Of a stretch of 64,000 nucleotides of DNA, positions 37,314-49,350 are shown one piece after another. Under the pieces are notes generated by a model, which worked only from the letters and a program-made list of their open reading frames with translations, did no database searches and was not told the DNA's origin. Position 1 is the stretch's first letter, and each line of letters opens with the position of its first letter. This stretch comes from Bettongia penicillata ogilbyi (lineage: Eukaryota > Chordata > Mammalia > Diprotodontia > Potoroidae): positions 5,666,215 through 5,730,214 of the forward strand of contig JAJHZJ010000008.1 of the NCBI GenBank assembly GCA_023548195.1, given 5' to 3'. The position numbers were made by a program, and so were the translations under genes.

Positions 37314-38639
37314 AAGGTTAAGTGATTTGTCTTAGGTCATACAAGTTGAAAGAAAACCTTTGATTCCCATTCAAGCTGTACTCTACTTATCATCACAAAA
37401 CCAAACAAGATGTGCCAGAATTTATTTATTCTATCTCTTAAATAGTTTCTGTCTCTAAATTCTAAGTCTTGAACTCTGTGAAATGGTAGTACCCTTACCA
37501 CCTCCTTCACAGGGCTATTGGTAGCAGAGTTTTTTTGTAAACTCAAAAGTGCTATAGGTATGAGTTGTTAGTTTTACTTGATAGAGACATATCTTCACCA
37601 TATTTGTATCTAAATTTAGATTTAGACCCTAGATTTTTAAAAAAATCTTATTTCTGTGTCCGCACTGGAATTACAGAAGAAAAAGCAAAAATGTTGGCTT
37701 TTCCAAATAATATTCAACACTCCCAGTGTCATCTGTAAGAACCCCTCAGATCATTTTAAATAAAAATCTACTCTGACAAAATAAGTTTTCAAAAATAAGA
37801 AATTGCTACTTTTAAGCTGGTTAGAAGCTACCTGGCCAAGTGTACTCTGAAATTCTGAGGGAGTTCAACTGTTCAACAGTTTTCTTTCCTCTTTCTAACA
37901 GGGTAATTCCATAAAAACTTGAAAAGGACTAGACCTTAGTGTTAAGTTTCTTTGTTCTCAGTTGTTCCAGCAATACTATTACCTCTGCAGACCTGAGCAA
38001 AATCAAATAAACGTCTCCACATATTTTCATTCCAGTTCTGAAGCAGCCAGGTTTTCCCCTTTCCCTTGAGGAGTACAAAGGGCATGTGTTTGCATGCCGA
38101 TTACTTTTTTTGAGTGCCTTAAAAATTGAGTATTCCCTTTCCTCCCTCTTGAAGAATTTTTCAACTTTTGAAGAGATGAATTACGATGTGACAGCTTGCA
38201 AACATGGGTAGAGCTGACTTTCTGTAGATAGGGAAGGACTAGTCAGCCAAAAGCAAGAATTTGGTTGATTGATTGAAACTGATTCTGACTGAGAAGACTT
38301 CCTGGTAGAGAGATGATGGATGGAAGCTGAAATGAGAAACATCCATGAGATTGGGATTGCTGATGGCTGAGAACTGCAATAGTGGCCAAATATGGATTTG
38401 TTTTGCTTTAATGAAGTTTACTTTTAGAGTTATGGAGGTGAGGGAGTGTGGTAGAGATGGAGGGAAAAAAAAAGGAAAGGATCAGCATAAAAAAAGACAC
38501 AAAAACATTAAGCCAACTGTGTCCTCAACATTTTTGTGTTGAAAGGATCAAATGAAATAACAGAAAGTGGAAATCCTAAATTCTACATCTTATTATTACC
38601 TGGTTGGTGAGATTTTATTTTAAGAAATGAAATGCATAT

Positions 38640-39275
38640 AACAGAAATTCACACTTTCTTTCACGTTCAATTTTCTTGATGTTTTGTTTTTATATTACAT
38701 ATATTACATACATACAGATTGCCCTCACTATGGGATGGATCTCCTGTAACAAAGTAAAACATTTAGGTGATATTTAAAAGTGCATGCAATGTTTTACACT
38801 TTTTTAATGAATCTATTTTCTCTCCCTCCTACCTACCTACAGCAACAACAAATTTCTTGTAAAAAATATGCAAAGCCAAGTAAAACAAATTCACTCAGTG
38901 ATTAAATCCATCTCCGTCACGATTGGTTTTGTCATCGGTCCTATAGTTTCATGGATGATCATTGTCAGTTTACAAGTTGGTTTTTACAGTGTTGTTGTCA
39001 TTATATAAACTGTTCTGCCCACTTCACTCTTAATTATTTTATAAAAGTTTGAAAAAATTTTTTGTATCTTATTGATGTTTCAGTATGAGTTGTTCTGCTG
39101 GTTCTTCCTGGAGTTGTATCAGTTCATATAAGTCTTTGCATTTCTCTTTGAAGTCACTTATTTTCAGCATCTATTGCATTTAGCTTAGTTTCCAGTTTTT
39201 TGCCATCACAAAAAGTACTGCTTTTGTGGACCTTTTTCTCTTTCTTTGAGTTGTTGAGTTTGGGTATAGGATTAG
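38640..39275 (-). mobile_element. L1 3' end, antisense, old
   Basis: L1 blocks (gttctgcccacttcactctt, agttcatataagtctttgca, tttttgccatcacaaaaagt) in antisense. The GGAA/GAAA tract starts right after it. Confidence 0.6.
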
Positions 39276-39291
39276 CAGTGTACAATAAAAA

Positions 39292-39530
<239 letters not shown>

Positions 39531-42500
39531 AAGCAAAAAATCCCACAAAGTACAAATAAATTGTAGTTCAGTCATCAGTAGTGTGTCTTCACAATCTCAA
39601 CCTCATAGAATGAACAGAAGAGTTAAGGAATGACTTTTCTAAATAAATTGGCTAAAACAGTAATACTTGTTTTCAATGTGACTGAATAAAGGTCAAGGAC
39701 TTATAACTAACTGTCCTGAAGTGAGACATCCCAAGACTTTCAGCTCATGTTCTCATGCTGTTCTGAGTTGTACAGTATTTTTGGAATCTGTTAAGGTAAT
39801 CACATAGCAAAGCTACATTTAACTGAACCCAGTCGGGAACATAAAGTCCACTTTATGCCACATAAATGTCAACGTGACCATAATGTGTATTGGAAGGTTT
39901 TCTCTTTTTATTTCATAAAATCTTCTGTGACTGAATTTCATTTCCCCCAGAGAACAAACAAGCTGTTTGGAAACTGCGCCTGCCAAACAAGAGAGCTGTA
40001 GTTTCTAGAATGAGACAATGGATCAATCGATCAATCAGTCAATCAACATTAAGTGCTTAGATCCCTAATAAACATATTGACCTTTCGTAATCTTTGTTGT
40101 GATTTTCTTTTCTTTTCTTTTCTGGTTTGTAGGCTCTTGAGGACTGAGGAACCTTGTGATGTCTCCATATTGCAGGGCTTAAAAAAAAAATCAGTCTTCT
40201 CTGTTATAAGATCATAGAATTTAGAACTAGGAGGGACCTTAGAGATGCTCTACTCTAAATGTATCAGCTTAAAGATGATGAAACTGAGGAAATTGTTTAC
40301 CGAAGTTCATTCAGGTTGAACCCAGGCCCCTCCCTGGTTTTAAATCCACTGGAGTGGGTTTTTGTAAACTTTTTGTAAAGTCTCAAGAGTAGGGATTAAG
40401 CACCTTTTAAGTGCCAATAAAACCATGCTTTTTCCTCAATATCATACTACCCAAATATATGATTTATACCACCCATTAGTGTTCAAGAAGGCACTTAAAC
40501 TGTGAAAAAATTGTATACGTGGACGACTCTCCCTTAGCACCATCTTGACCCTTGTATTAGACCTAGTTAGACCTAGCATCCCCTAGATTCCTTCATGTCT
40601 TCTCTAAACTTGACCTCCAGGACAAGCACAATATTCTTTATCCCATAGGTCCTTTGCTGTACTGAATCCTTGAATTCCTGTGGGGACTGCCTGTGCCAGT
40701 CTTTTAGTTCCCATTTCCACTCCCTGAACAGCTAGCTTGGAAGACTCCCACTCTCAAGGGAGTATACTGCCCTCATATAGCATTGAGGATTACTGACCTC
40801 AAATTCAGGATTGAGAGCAACTCATGATTTCAGCCATATTATTAGTTATACAAGATTAGCCTGGGAAACCAATCATTTTACTGTTGCTTTAGAACATGAG
40901 TTTCTAAATGCTGAAAAGTGAGTGATGCTGTAAATGTAATTTTGTAATTTGAGGACTAGAACTCTATTGTAAAATTCCATTGTAAAACCACTTAATTCTA
41001 TAGTTAACTCAAACCTCATGTCTCTATTATTAGAAAATCAAATTTGGAACCTTTTAGACCAGGAAATTTGCCATATTAGGTTGTCCCGTTCTCATGTAGA
41101 GATACATACATACATATATCTGTATCCATATATCATACAAACTCGAATACAAATAGGAAAATTAGAACCCATTTTTTATACTTGGCATTATTCATCCCTG
41201 ATCTGGAAAGATTCTGCCAAGGAATTAATAACAGAACACTTTATATGGACTCTAATATAAAAATGAATTCATTTAAAAGTTGCCAGATTATCTGCATCTT
41301 ATGATAGAAATTCAGATATACTCCAGTATTATAAGGCAAAGATTTAATAGTGTGTTCACCCTGATTATCTGGCATGATTATTGAAATTTGCCATAAAAGA
41401 ATAGGAACATAAGGGAAAGCATTCCCTTATTTTGATGTCAATTCCAGGCAAAAGTTATACATATACATATATACGGATGGCCACTTGCATTGAGACAGGC
41501 TTAAAGGTGGGATACTGTCCATTCAGGAAATGTCATGCTGGGGGAAAATGAGTCAGGAGAATCTTCCCTCAGCCTACACCAGTAGTGGTTCTCCCAGCCT
41601 TTCCCATAAAAACTACACCTGTACTTTATGCATGTAAAACCCTGACATTCTGGATCACTGGCTCAGCAGCATTCCTTGAGGACCATGCTTAGAGCCAGTC
41701 TCAGAATATCAGTTAACAGTCCTATAAGGACTTAAACAGTAAATTCCAATAATCAGAATTTCAAGTGGGTTCAGCTCTCAAGGATCATAGATAAAAAATA
41801 TTGATTATAATCTCACAATAACAGTAAGAGATTCTTCAGAGAAAATCACAACTTATCTCGTCTGCGAAGTAGATTTGTTTTCATTCCCAAGTTCAGCATT
41901 GCACAAATAATTTTAAGATGCTTAATAACAAACAACAGAAGACTTGGGATGAGATATGTGAATATAATAATCTCAAATTGTATACAGAGAACATCTTCTA
42001 TGAGACATTGTTTATAGTAAAACCTGTTCCGTTATTAACCATATTTAAATGGACATAAACACAGACTGCTGCTCTCAGAAACCTTTTAAACAATGGAACA
42101 TCTTTAAGTTGATTCTTAAACAGTGTGCATGCATTTCTATATATGTTCCCATCCTGAATTAAATAACAAACCTAAGTAAAATCAGATTTCCCATTAGGAT
42201 GACACAAGATAGCTCATAAGTTACCACTCTTCACTAACAAAACTAACTCTACTAAAATTCCTTTAAAAACAACAAACCCCCCTCCCCAAAACAAGAGGTT
42301 CTTGACTTTAACCTTACAACTTAATAGATTTACATCTTTGTTTCACAAGCTTGTTTACCTTTGTCTTAATACTCATATCATTCTGAAAAAATGAGATACT
42401 TCAGAAATTAAATCTTATACCTATGGCAAGTTCAAACACTAATTCTTGCTTAGGTCATGATATGAATACAAATTTAGATCGAAACAGCAAGATCTTCCCT

Positions 42501-44792
42501 GCTTACAGCTTATTACAGTAATTTAGATGCCTTAGTACTAATTCAATACCTAATAGATTCAGTATTGCAATGGCGAACTTCTACTTTGTGTACCTTGATA
42601 ATTGAAATTTCCTATGAGAGTCTGAAGAAGGGACATGAATCAGGAAAAGGATGAAAACTGGACCTGGGGCTTATGCCACTATAAGTAGCTTAGCATATGG
42701 AGCCAGGTGGACAGATTTCTTGTATGGGAATGTTCAACTTTTCCCAAGGTAACCTCCCTACTTTATTCCCAGAGCCAGATGTCACTTCCAGTTCTCTGAA
42801 AGAGCCCATTAAAAGCCAATCCAAGGATACAGCAAACTTAAGAATGAAACTCCATGAATATTTCTTTCTCCTCAAACTATGAAACCTCACTAATCTCAGT
42901 AAGTCCGGATACAATTGTTATTGATATCAAATTATTGCAACAAATTAGCTTACAAGTAAAATATAGTAGCCTTCTAAAAATCTTGCAAGTTTTTTTAACA
43001 AAATTTTTTTTTACTTAAATATATCTTCCTAAAAGTATTTCTCTTTCCTAAAAACGGCTTAAAATTTATCCTGATGTTAAAATTTTCATGAAGTTGGAAA
43101 CCTCTATCAACCTTATCTCTCAACCTTAAAGCAAAATTGAATCTTTAAAATTGGAATTTATCAAAACTAAGTGGTGTAAGATGCCTTTAAGTAACATAAA
43201 TAAAAGACAAAGTACTATAGCAAAATAAATGCCTAATTACCACAAAATTTCTAGTTTGCCACCTCCTTCAGTCAAAAAGCTTTTCCGGTGGGAAAGAGAT
43301 TAAGTTTTTCCAAGCCAAAAAGAACATAGTCAATTAAATTAGCCTCGTCACAATAACAGAGTTTACCAGGTCTTTAAAAATTTACTCAATATCTTATTCC
43401 TCCCTTTGTCTTTAAATATATCACTAGAAACCAAGAAAAATAATTACGTTGTGGAATCCCATATACAAAGTGCATGTGATAGTTCACTAGAAAAACAAAC
43501 CTCCAGATTAATATGTGTACTTATATCCCTCTCCCTTTAAAGCAAAATGAATCTTTAAGAGTGGAGTTTGTTAAAACTAAGTTGCTTCAAGGGGTATATA
43601 ATTTCCACAAATGACCCGAGATGAAACTCACTCTATATTATGAGTAGCCTTGAAAATTCTACTGCCATTCTGTAACCCATTTACTCTGTAGGAATTCCAC
43701 AACACAGCAAACTCTTGCACAGGGTTCATGAGAATTTATGACTAAATGGTTCTAAGATCCTTATAGGTTTACAAAGGATATTTTGTAAGGTCTTTTCTTT
43801 GTACAATTACCAATTTTTCCTTTTAAGAATACCTATGTAAGTAATTAAGATGGTAACTCCAAATAACTTAGTTAACAATCTCATAATTTCCCTAAGTAAT
43901 AGCCAAATAATTTTAAGTGAACTTCCTTTTAAATATAGATAAAGCTTCCAGGCTCTTAAATTACAGCTCTTCAGGTACATTATATAGTATATATGTATAT
44001 ATGTAACATAGTATATTATATAATACAGTACTTCAGAATACATGATCAGCAGAGGTGATAGAATAAAGTGAGCTTCCTAACATTTATTTTTTTAACAGTA
44101 CAATTCTTAATGTGAACAACATCTAGATTATAACAGAAATTGCTTTTCTAACAACATGTGATACATTTGTTCACCAGATTACAAAATATAAGAAAATCTA
44201 GAAACATTACAATATCATAAACAATATCTCATATTTAAAATTTGAAACAAACCCATGATCAATTTAGGTGGCCTCAGTTTAGTTTAATGGACTTGCAAAT
44301 TACCTTACAGACAAAATCCTTCCTCTCAAAATTGGCATTGTATACTATCACGTCTTAAAATCTATATAAAGTTATCAAGTATGAAGCAATTACATCTAAA
44401 TAAAAAGATAATAAATATTCATACAGAGTTCACAGCAACCTTGTAAAACCCATCCTTTACAGATGGAGGTAAATAGAACTTTCTTGGGACCATACGGTTA
44501 CTTAATTCCTTAATGCCAAATAACAAATGCTAGGTTATAATTTACCACAATAATTATTTCCTTCAGGACAAATTTTTGTTTAAATCGAATCAAGTCCAGA
44601 TTTATAATTACTAATGGTAACATTTTAATTTCTAAGGTTTACTACTCAGCACTTTAAAAGAAAAATATTATTATCCACAAATTAATAGATTTCCTTTTTT
44701 AAAAAACAGTATGTGGTAACAGTTCCCAGCTTCAGTCCCCAGCTCCTTATAAACTTTTCCTTAAAGAGTTGTAATTCCTAGCCTTTATCTTT

Positions 44793-44808
44793 GAGACTTA
44801 ACAGGTAG
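44793..44808. repeat. Target-site duplication, left copy (HAL1)
   Basis: gagacttaacaggtag, identical to 47129-47144. Confidence 0.9.
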
Positions 44809-45655
44809 GGGGGCGGAGCCAAGATGGCGGAGTAGAAGGACGCACGTTTACGAGCTCCGAAACCAAAGCCCATGGAATTGGTGTAGAAAGAGTCCCCCAT
44901 AGATTCTGGGTGAGTGCAAGGTGTGCAGAGGCAGAGTGGAGGAGATTTCCGTCCCAGGGAGCCCTCAAGACCCGTCCCCAGGGTCCGGCGCGCCCCGGAG
45001 AGTAAACCCGACCCCCAGCGCTGCCCTGGCCGAGGCCTCAGAGAAGCGGATCGGAGCAGGCTTCAGAGACGGAAGCTGAAGCAGCCGGGAAAGTCCCTCC
45101 GCCCACAGAAGCAGGTCAGTGAGAGAGGCCGGGCTGAAGGAGAGGGGAAGCAGGGTGTCTGTGACTCGGGCCCCCTCGGGAGGAAGCGGCGGCGGCAGGG
45201 ACGGGGGCAGGAAGCGGTGGCGGCAGAGGCGTGGGCTGGGGCTGAGGAGGCAGCGGCCCGGGACTCAGGAATCCCCCAGCTGCAGGCGGGATCTTCATTA
45301 CGGAAGATTCCCGCATAAAACCTGACGGAGCTGAGCCTGGGAAACGGCCCTGCCCCCAGCCCGCTCTGTTGCTGAAGACTTCTGCTCGGGACCCCCAAGG
45401 GAGCTGAGATTGGGAGGCGGGCCCCCCACCCCGCCCCCACCCGCTCCATTCTTGAGAGTCTCTGCATAAAGCCCCCCCCCCCCCCTCCGAGGGATCAGAG
45501 TCTCGGAGACAGCCCTGGCCCCGCCCCAGCACCTGAACTAAAGCTCACTGATTGACAGCCAGCAGGAGGAAAGCCCATTTAAATCTCAGAGGCCAAGCAC
45601 TAGATCCAGGCGGGGGTGGAAAGGAATCTCAGAAGTCAAGTAACTGGCTGGGAAA
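44809..45655 (+). promoter_or_regulatory. HAL1 5' UTR and internal promoter, CpG-rich
   Basis: The first 22 bases carry aagatggcgg (44821-44830), which matches the YY1 site found at the same place in primate L1 5' UTRs. The next 700 bp are far more GC-rich than the flanks, with many CpGs and a run of Cs around 45473-45485. Open frames on both strands here (for example 44914-45318 + and 45063-45467 -) look like products of GC-rich composition rather than genes. The ORF1 start has an A at -3 (gggaaaATGCC). Confidence 0.65.
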
Positions 45656-46762
45656 ATGCCTAGAAAGGGGAAGAAAAATAAGACTTTAGAGAGTTTTTTC
45701 CAACAAAGGCAAATGATCCCAACCTTCGGATCTGATGGGGAGGACGAGAACTTATTTTTCCCATCAGGGAAAGATGTGGAGGGCGGGGCCTCAGTACCCC
45801 AGACACCCCAGGGGGGTGTTGGGTGGGCTCAGGCCTTGGAAGAGCTTAAAAAGGATTTTGAAAAGCAAGTTAGACAGGTGGAGGAAAGACTGGGAAAAGA
45901 AATGACAAAGATGCAAGAAGAGTATGAAAAAAAGGTCAATATCTTGGTAAAGGAGACCCAAAAAAATGCTGAGGAAATTAACACCTTGAAAAATAGGCTC
46001 ACTCAATTGGCAAAAGAGGTTCAAAAAGCCAATGAGGAGAAGAATGCATTCAAAAGCAAAATGAGCCAAATGGAAAAAGAGGCTCAAAAGCTCACTGAAT
46101 TTAATAGTTCTCTCAAAATTAGAATGGAACAGATGGAGTCTAATGATTTTATGAGAAACCAAGAAATCACCAAACAAAACCAAAAGAACAATAAAATGGA
46201 AGAGAATGTGAAATATCTCATGGGAAAAACAACTGACCTGGAAAATAGATCAAGGAGAGACAACTTAAAAATTATGGGACTACCTGAAAGCCATGATCAA
46301 AAAAAGAGCCTAGACATCGTCTTGCATGAAATTATCAAGGAAAACTGCCCTGACATTCTAGAACCAGAGGGCAAAATAAGTATTGAAAGAATCCATCGAT
46401 CACCACCTGAAAGAGATCCAAAAAGAGAAACTCCTAGGAACATTGTGGCCAAATTCCAGAACTCCCAGCTCAAGGAAAAAATCTTGCAAGCAGCCAGAAA
46501 CAAACAATTCCAGTACTGTGGTAATACAATCAGGATAACCCAAGATCTAGCAGCTTCTACATTAAGGGATCGAAGGGCGTGGAATAGGATATTCCAGAAG
46601 GCAAAGGAACTAGGACTCAAACCAAGAATCACCTACCCGGCTAAACTGAGTATAATATTTCAAGGGAAAATATGGTCTTTCAATGAAACAGAGGACTTTC
46701 AATCATTCTTGATGAAAAAACCAGAGCTGAAAAGAAAATTTGACTTTCAAACACAAGACTGA
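45656..46762 (+). CDS. LINE-1/HAL1 ORF1 protein (ORF1p), intact, 368 aa
   Basis: This is an RNA-binding nucleic-acid chaperone that trimerises and coats retrotransposon RNA in cytoplasmic RNPs. The N-terminal 55 residues are basic then acidic and probably disordered, and contain NKTLESFF at residues 8-15. A long Glu/Lys coiled coil spans about 57-197. An RRM-type domain begins at the conserved SRRDNLKIMGLPE (about 199-211) and runs to about 290. The C-terminal domain (about 291-352) carries RRAWNRIF and ITYPAKLSI, equivalent to the RREW and YPAKLSF blocks of human ORF1p. Length is in the usual 330-380 aa range and there is no stop or frameshift, which suggests a young insertion. The frame starts at the first ATG after the GC-rich leader. 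There is no ORF2, so mobility would need a partner reverse transcriptase in trans, probably from L1. Confidence 0.95.
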   Translation: MPRKGKKNKTLESFFQQRQMIPTFGSDGEDENLFFPSGKDVEGGASVPQTPQGGVGWAQALEELKKDFEKQVRQVEERLGKEMTKMQEEYEKKVNILVKETQKNAEEINTLKNRLTQLAKEVQKANEEKNAFKSKMSQMEKEAQKLTEFNSSLKIRMEQMESNDFMRNQEITKQNQKNNKMEENVKYLMGKTTDLENRSRRDNLKIMGLPESHDQKKSLDIVLHEIIKENCPDILEPEGKISIERIHRSPPERDPKRETPRNIVAKFQNSQLKEKILQAARNKQFQYCGNTIRITQDLAASTLRDRRAWNRIFQKAKELGLKPRITYPAKLSIIFQGKIWSFNETEDFQSFLMKKPELKRKFDFQTQD

Positions 46763-47128
46763 GAGGAAGCATGCAAAAGTAAATAGCAAGGAGAAGTATT
46801 AAGGAACTTACCAGAAATGAACTGTTTGCATTCATACATGGAAGGACAATATTTCTAACTCTTAAAACTTTTCAGTATCTGGGTGGTTGGTGGGACCACA
46901 CATACACATGTACACGCATGCACACACATACACACATGCATTCACATGCAGAGACAGAGAGCACAGATTGAACTGAATAGGATGGGACCATACCTTAAAA
47001 GGAATTAAGGTAAATGATGAGAGAGAAATGTAGTGAGAGGAAAGAGGGAGAAATGGAAGGGGGTAACTATATGTCATTTAAGAGGCAAGTAGGAGATGTT
47101 TTTAATGGAAGGAAAAAGAGGAGAGCTG
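46763..47128 (+). other. HAL1 3' UTR without poly(A) tail
   Basis: Non-coding, with a CA-rich stretch at about 46898-46940 and a purine-rich stretch at 47012-47062. It ends ggaaaaagaggagagctg straight against the right target-site duplication. Confidence 0.7.
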
Positions 47129-47144
47129 GAGACTTAACAGGTAG
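47129..47144. repeat. Target-site duplication, right copy (HAL1)
   Basis: gagacttaacaggtag directly abuts the element end gaggagagctg. Confidence 0.9.
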
Positions 47145-48640
47145 AGCGTCCCATCCTCCAAGGAATTTCAAGCTGCATATAGTAGGAAATACACATAAAA
47201 TTTTACAAACGGCTTGAAATCACACCTGTTATCATGAGGTTAGCTTAAAATGTGCTAGGTAAAATATTCCAAGATTCTAAATTGACCTGTGGCTTTTTGG
47301 CCCAGGGAAAAAAGTCCTAAGGAATTTGATTTAATGCTAGCAGGGTGTGGCCAATTTCCCAGGTAGAAACCTGAACATTCAGAATTACTTAAATAATAAA
47401 TATTTGAAAAATACAAGGAAACATTTAAGATTTTATGTAATAACCACAATAACCAATATCTTTACTATATCCAATATTTATTTAGTGTTACATTTAATAA
47501 TCTTGCTATAGATTTATCCTGAAAGGTGGGTGGATAGGATTAATCAGAGGATGATCTAACCTTACTCTTAGACAGTTATTGCTTGGCACAAACTGAGTTC
47601 TAAAAATCTTTTCCTTTGCAATTTCTAGGTCTTAACTGAAGTCAAATCATTGTACCACCTAAGCATGCAGCTGGATCCTGAAATTTTAAAATACTGACAC
47701 CTTTACTCATTCACTAATCTGCTTCTAATTTATTATTTTTTATTCATTTTTTAACAATTAAATCCATAACCCAAAAGAATTAAAAGGAATTCACATTTCT
47801 AATAATTTCTAACATAAAATTAATGTCATACATATTATACGTATTACAAATCACATAACTGAGGTAAAACCACACAGCTAACAAGTTTCCTAATAAAGTA
47901 TAATAACAATAAATTTCACTTAAAATGAGACCAGAATAAATTCAATTACACCTGGATCTGTTTTCCAAATGTTATCACACATTAATTTATAATTTGTTAT
48001 TTAGTATTCTATTTTACACAAGGGTTATTTATTCCAAGCATTTTATACATAATGGGATTCACTATTCTACCTAAGGACAAAAAATTTTAAAGTACCAGTA
48101 CATAACAAGAGGGTGTCCTCTACTTGATTCCTCCTAACCTTCTCCCTTTTACTTAAAGTCAAACTTCCTCCCACCCTCTCAACCACCAGAAGCTGGCACA
48201 AGGGCCCCCTGAGGGGACCATTCAGGGACAAGGAGGGGCTTGGAGCACATGGGCGTGCAGCTGCCCTCTAGCTGTGATTATGTCCCTAAACCTTCTTACT
48301 GCTTTCCATTTTTGCTCAAGCCTTTATTTGTCTTTCTAAATCTGTCAAACCCATTACTCAGACTATCCCACTTTCCTTTCTATTTCAGCATATCCCATAT
48401 GCACATACAGGTTAATAGAAGCCTGCACTGTATATTCCAGTCCCAATATAGGAAAGAGTTTGTGGAATCCATTAAGATATTTTTAGTAATTACAAAATCT
48501 TTTAGGAAAGGCTTATGTTCCTGTTGAAACACAAGAGTGGGGTTGTTGCTATTCCTAATCCTGGTTAACACATTACAAAAGGCTTGACTGCCTGTTTAAC
48601 ACTGTTTTACAAATTAAAAATCATTCACCCTCTTTCCCGT

Positions 48641-48664
48641 TTTTTTTTTTTTTTTTTTTTTTTT
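48641..48664. repeat. T homopolymer, about 24 bp
   Basis: Uninterrupted Ts between cccg and ggcatg. Confidence 0.9.
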
Positions 48665-48935
48665 GGCATGTGTCTCTTCCTCTTTTACAATCTGGAAAGA
48701 TTACACTTCGAGATGGCTGTATTTCTCTCACACCCTTCACCAACATTTCTTATAAAAAACAGCTTTCACAATGTTAATATACATTTTACATAAATTATTG
48801 AAATCCTAAAGTGATTACATTTAAGGCTATGATGTAAAAAATCCTTATCACAGTATCTTAAAAGACTTAAAACTTATTTTTTGCAGTTGTAAACACATTA
48901 CCCTTGTCAGATTTTGGGGATGGGGAGTAAGGAAG

Positions 48936-49350
48936 TGATGTGGATATAATAATTAAAGACTGACTTTGGGAAGCCCCTGATTTATTTTCTAACTTGAAGA
49001 TGCCCTAAAGTCTCCCTTTACCACAAAACTTCCCCTAATCCGGGACCATAAAATTCCTTATCCCCACCCCTCATCCTCGGGAATGGGATTTCCTTACCTC
49101 CCTTATCTTGTAACATTCATAGTCCTTGGTGTCTTTATCTTGCAAGACTTATCCGAGATTTCCAAACCCCCAAGAGGGGTCATCCTAAATCATCCTAATA
49201 ATCATCCTAAATAAATCTGATCCTATTCTTCCATCACTGCCTTTGTTTAGCTCCTAGGTAAATCTCAGGCCCCCTGCTTTTGCATCAATAAAGCTCCCAA
49301 TGGCAATTCATTCACGTTTTGAACCAGCTCTCTCATCTCTCTCTTCAACA
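48936..49350 (+). mobile_element. Solo LTR, ERV1-like
   Basis: TGATGTGG...CTTCAACA, 415 bp, flanked by a 4-bp duplication gaag (48932-48935, 49351-49354). AATAAA at about 49288 in gcatcaataaagctccca is followed by a short pyrimidine-rich U5. The 4-bp duplication and layout fit a class I (gammaretrovirus-like) LTR. It sits inside the ERV-related AT-rich block. Confidence 0.65.

Larger units (their letters stand above)
44809..47128 (+). mobile_element. HAL1 (half-L1) retrotransposon, 5' complete, ORF1 only
   Basis: The element is about 2.3 kb: a GC-rich 5' UTR opening ggggcggagccaagatggcgg, a single intact ORF1, and a 366-bp 3' UTR with a CA-rich stretch and a polypurine stretch. There is no ORF2. 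It is bracketed by a perfect 16-bp duplication, gagacttaacaggtag, at 44793-44808 and 47129-47144, which fixes both ends. The insertion-site context tt/gaga is an acceptable variant of the L1 endonuclease site. No poly(A) tail precedes the 3' duplication. HAL1 elements (ORF1-only L1 relatives) are known from mammals including opossum; the assignment here rests on structure and ORF1 similarity. The alternative is an L1 copy that lost ORF2. Confidence 0.85.

Noticed and set aside
40500..40960. Possible second LTR or 3' LTR of the ERV
   Set aside because: No sequence matching the 50293 LTR ends was found there on either strand.
44914..45532. Three long open frames on both strands (up to 138 codons)
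   Set aside because: They lie in the GC-rich HAL1 5' UTR, overlap one another on both strands and carry only low-complexity Arg/Ala/Pro/Gly sequence.
45791..46632. Minus-strand open frames within ORF1
   Set aside because: Shadows of the real ORF1 coding strand.
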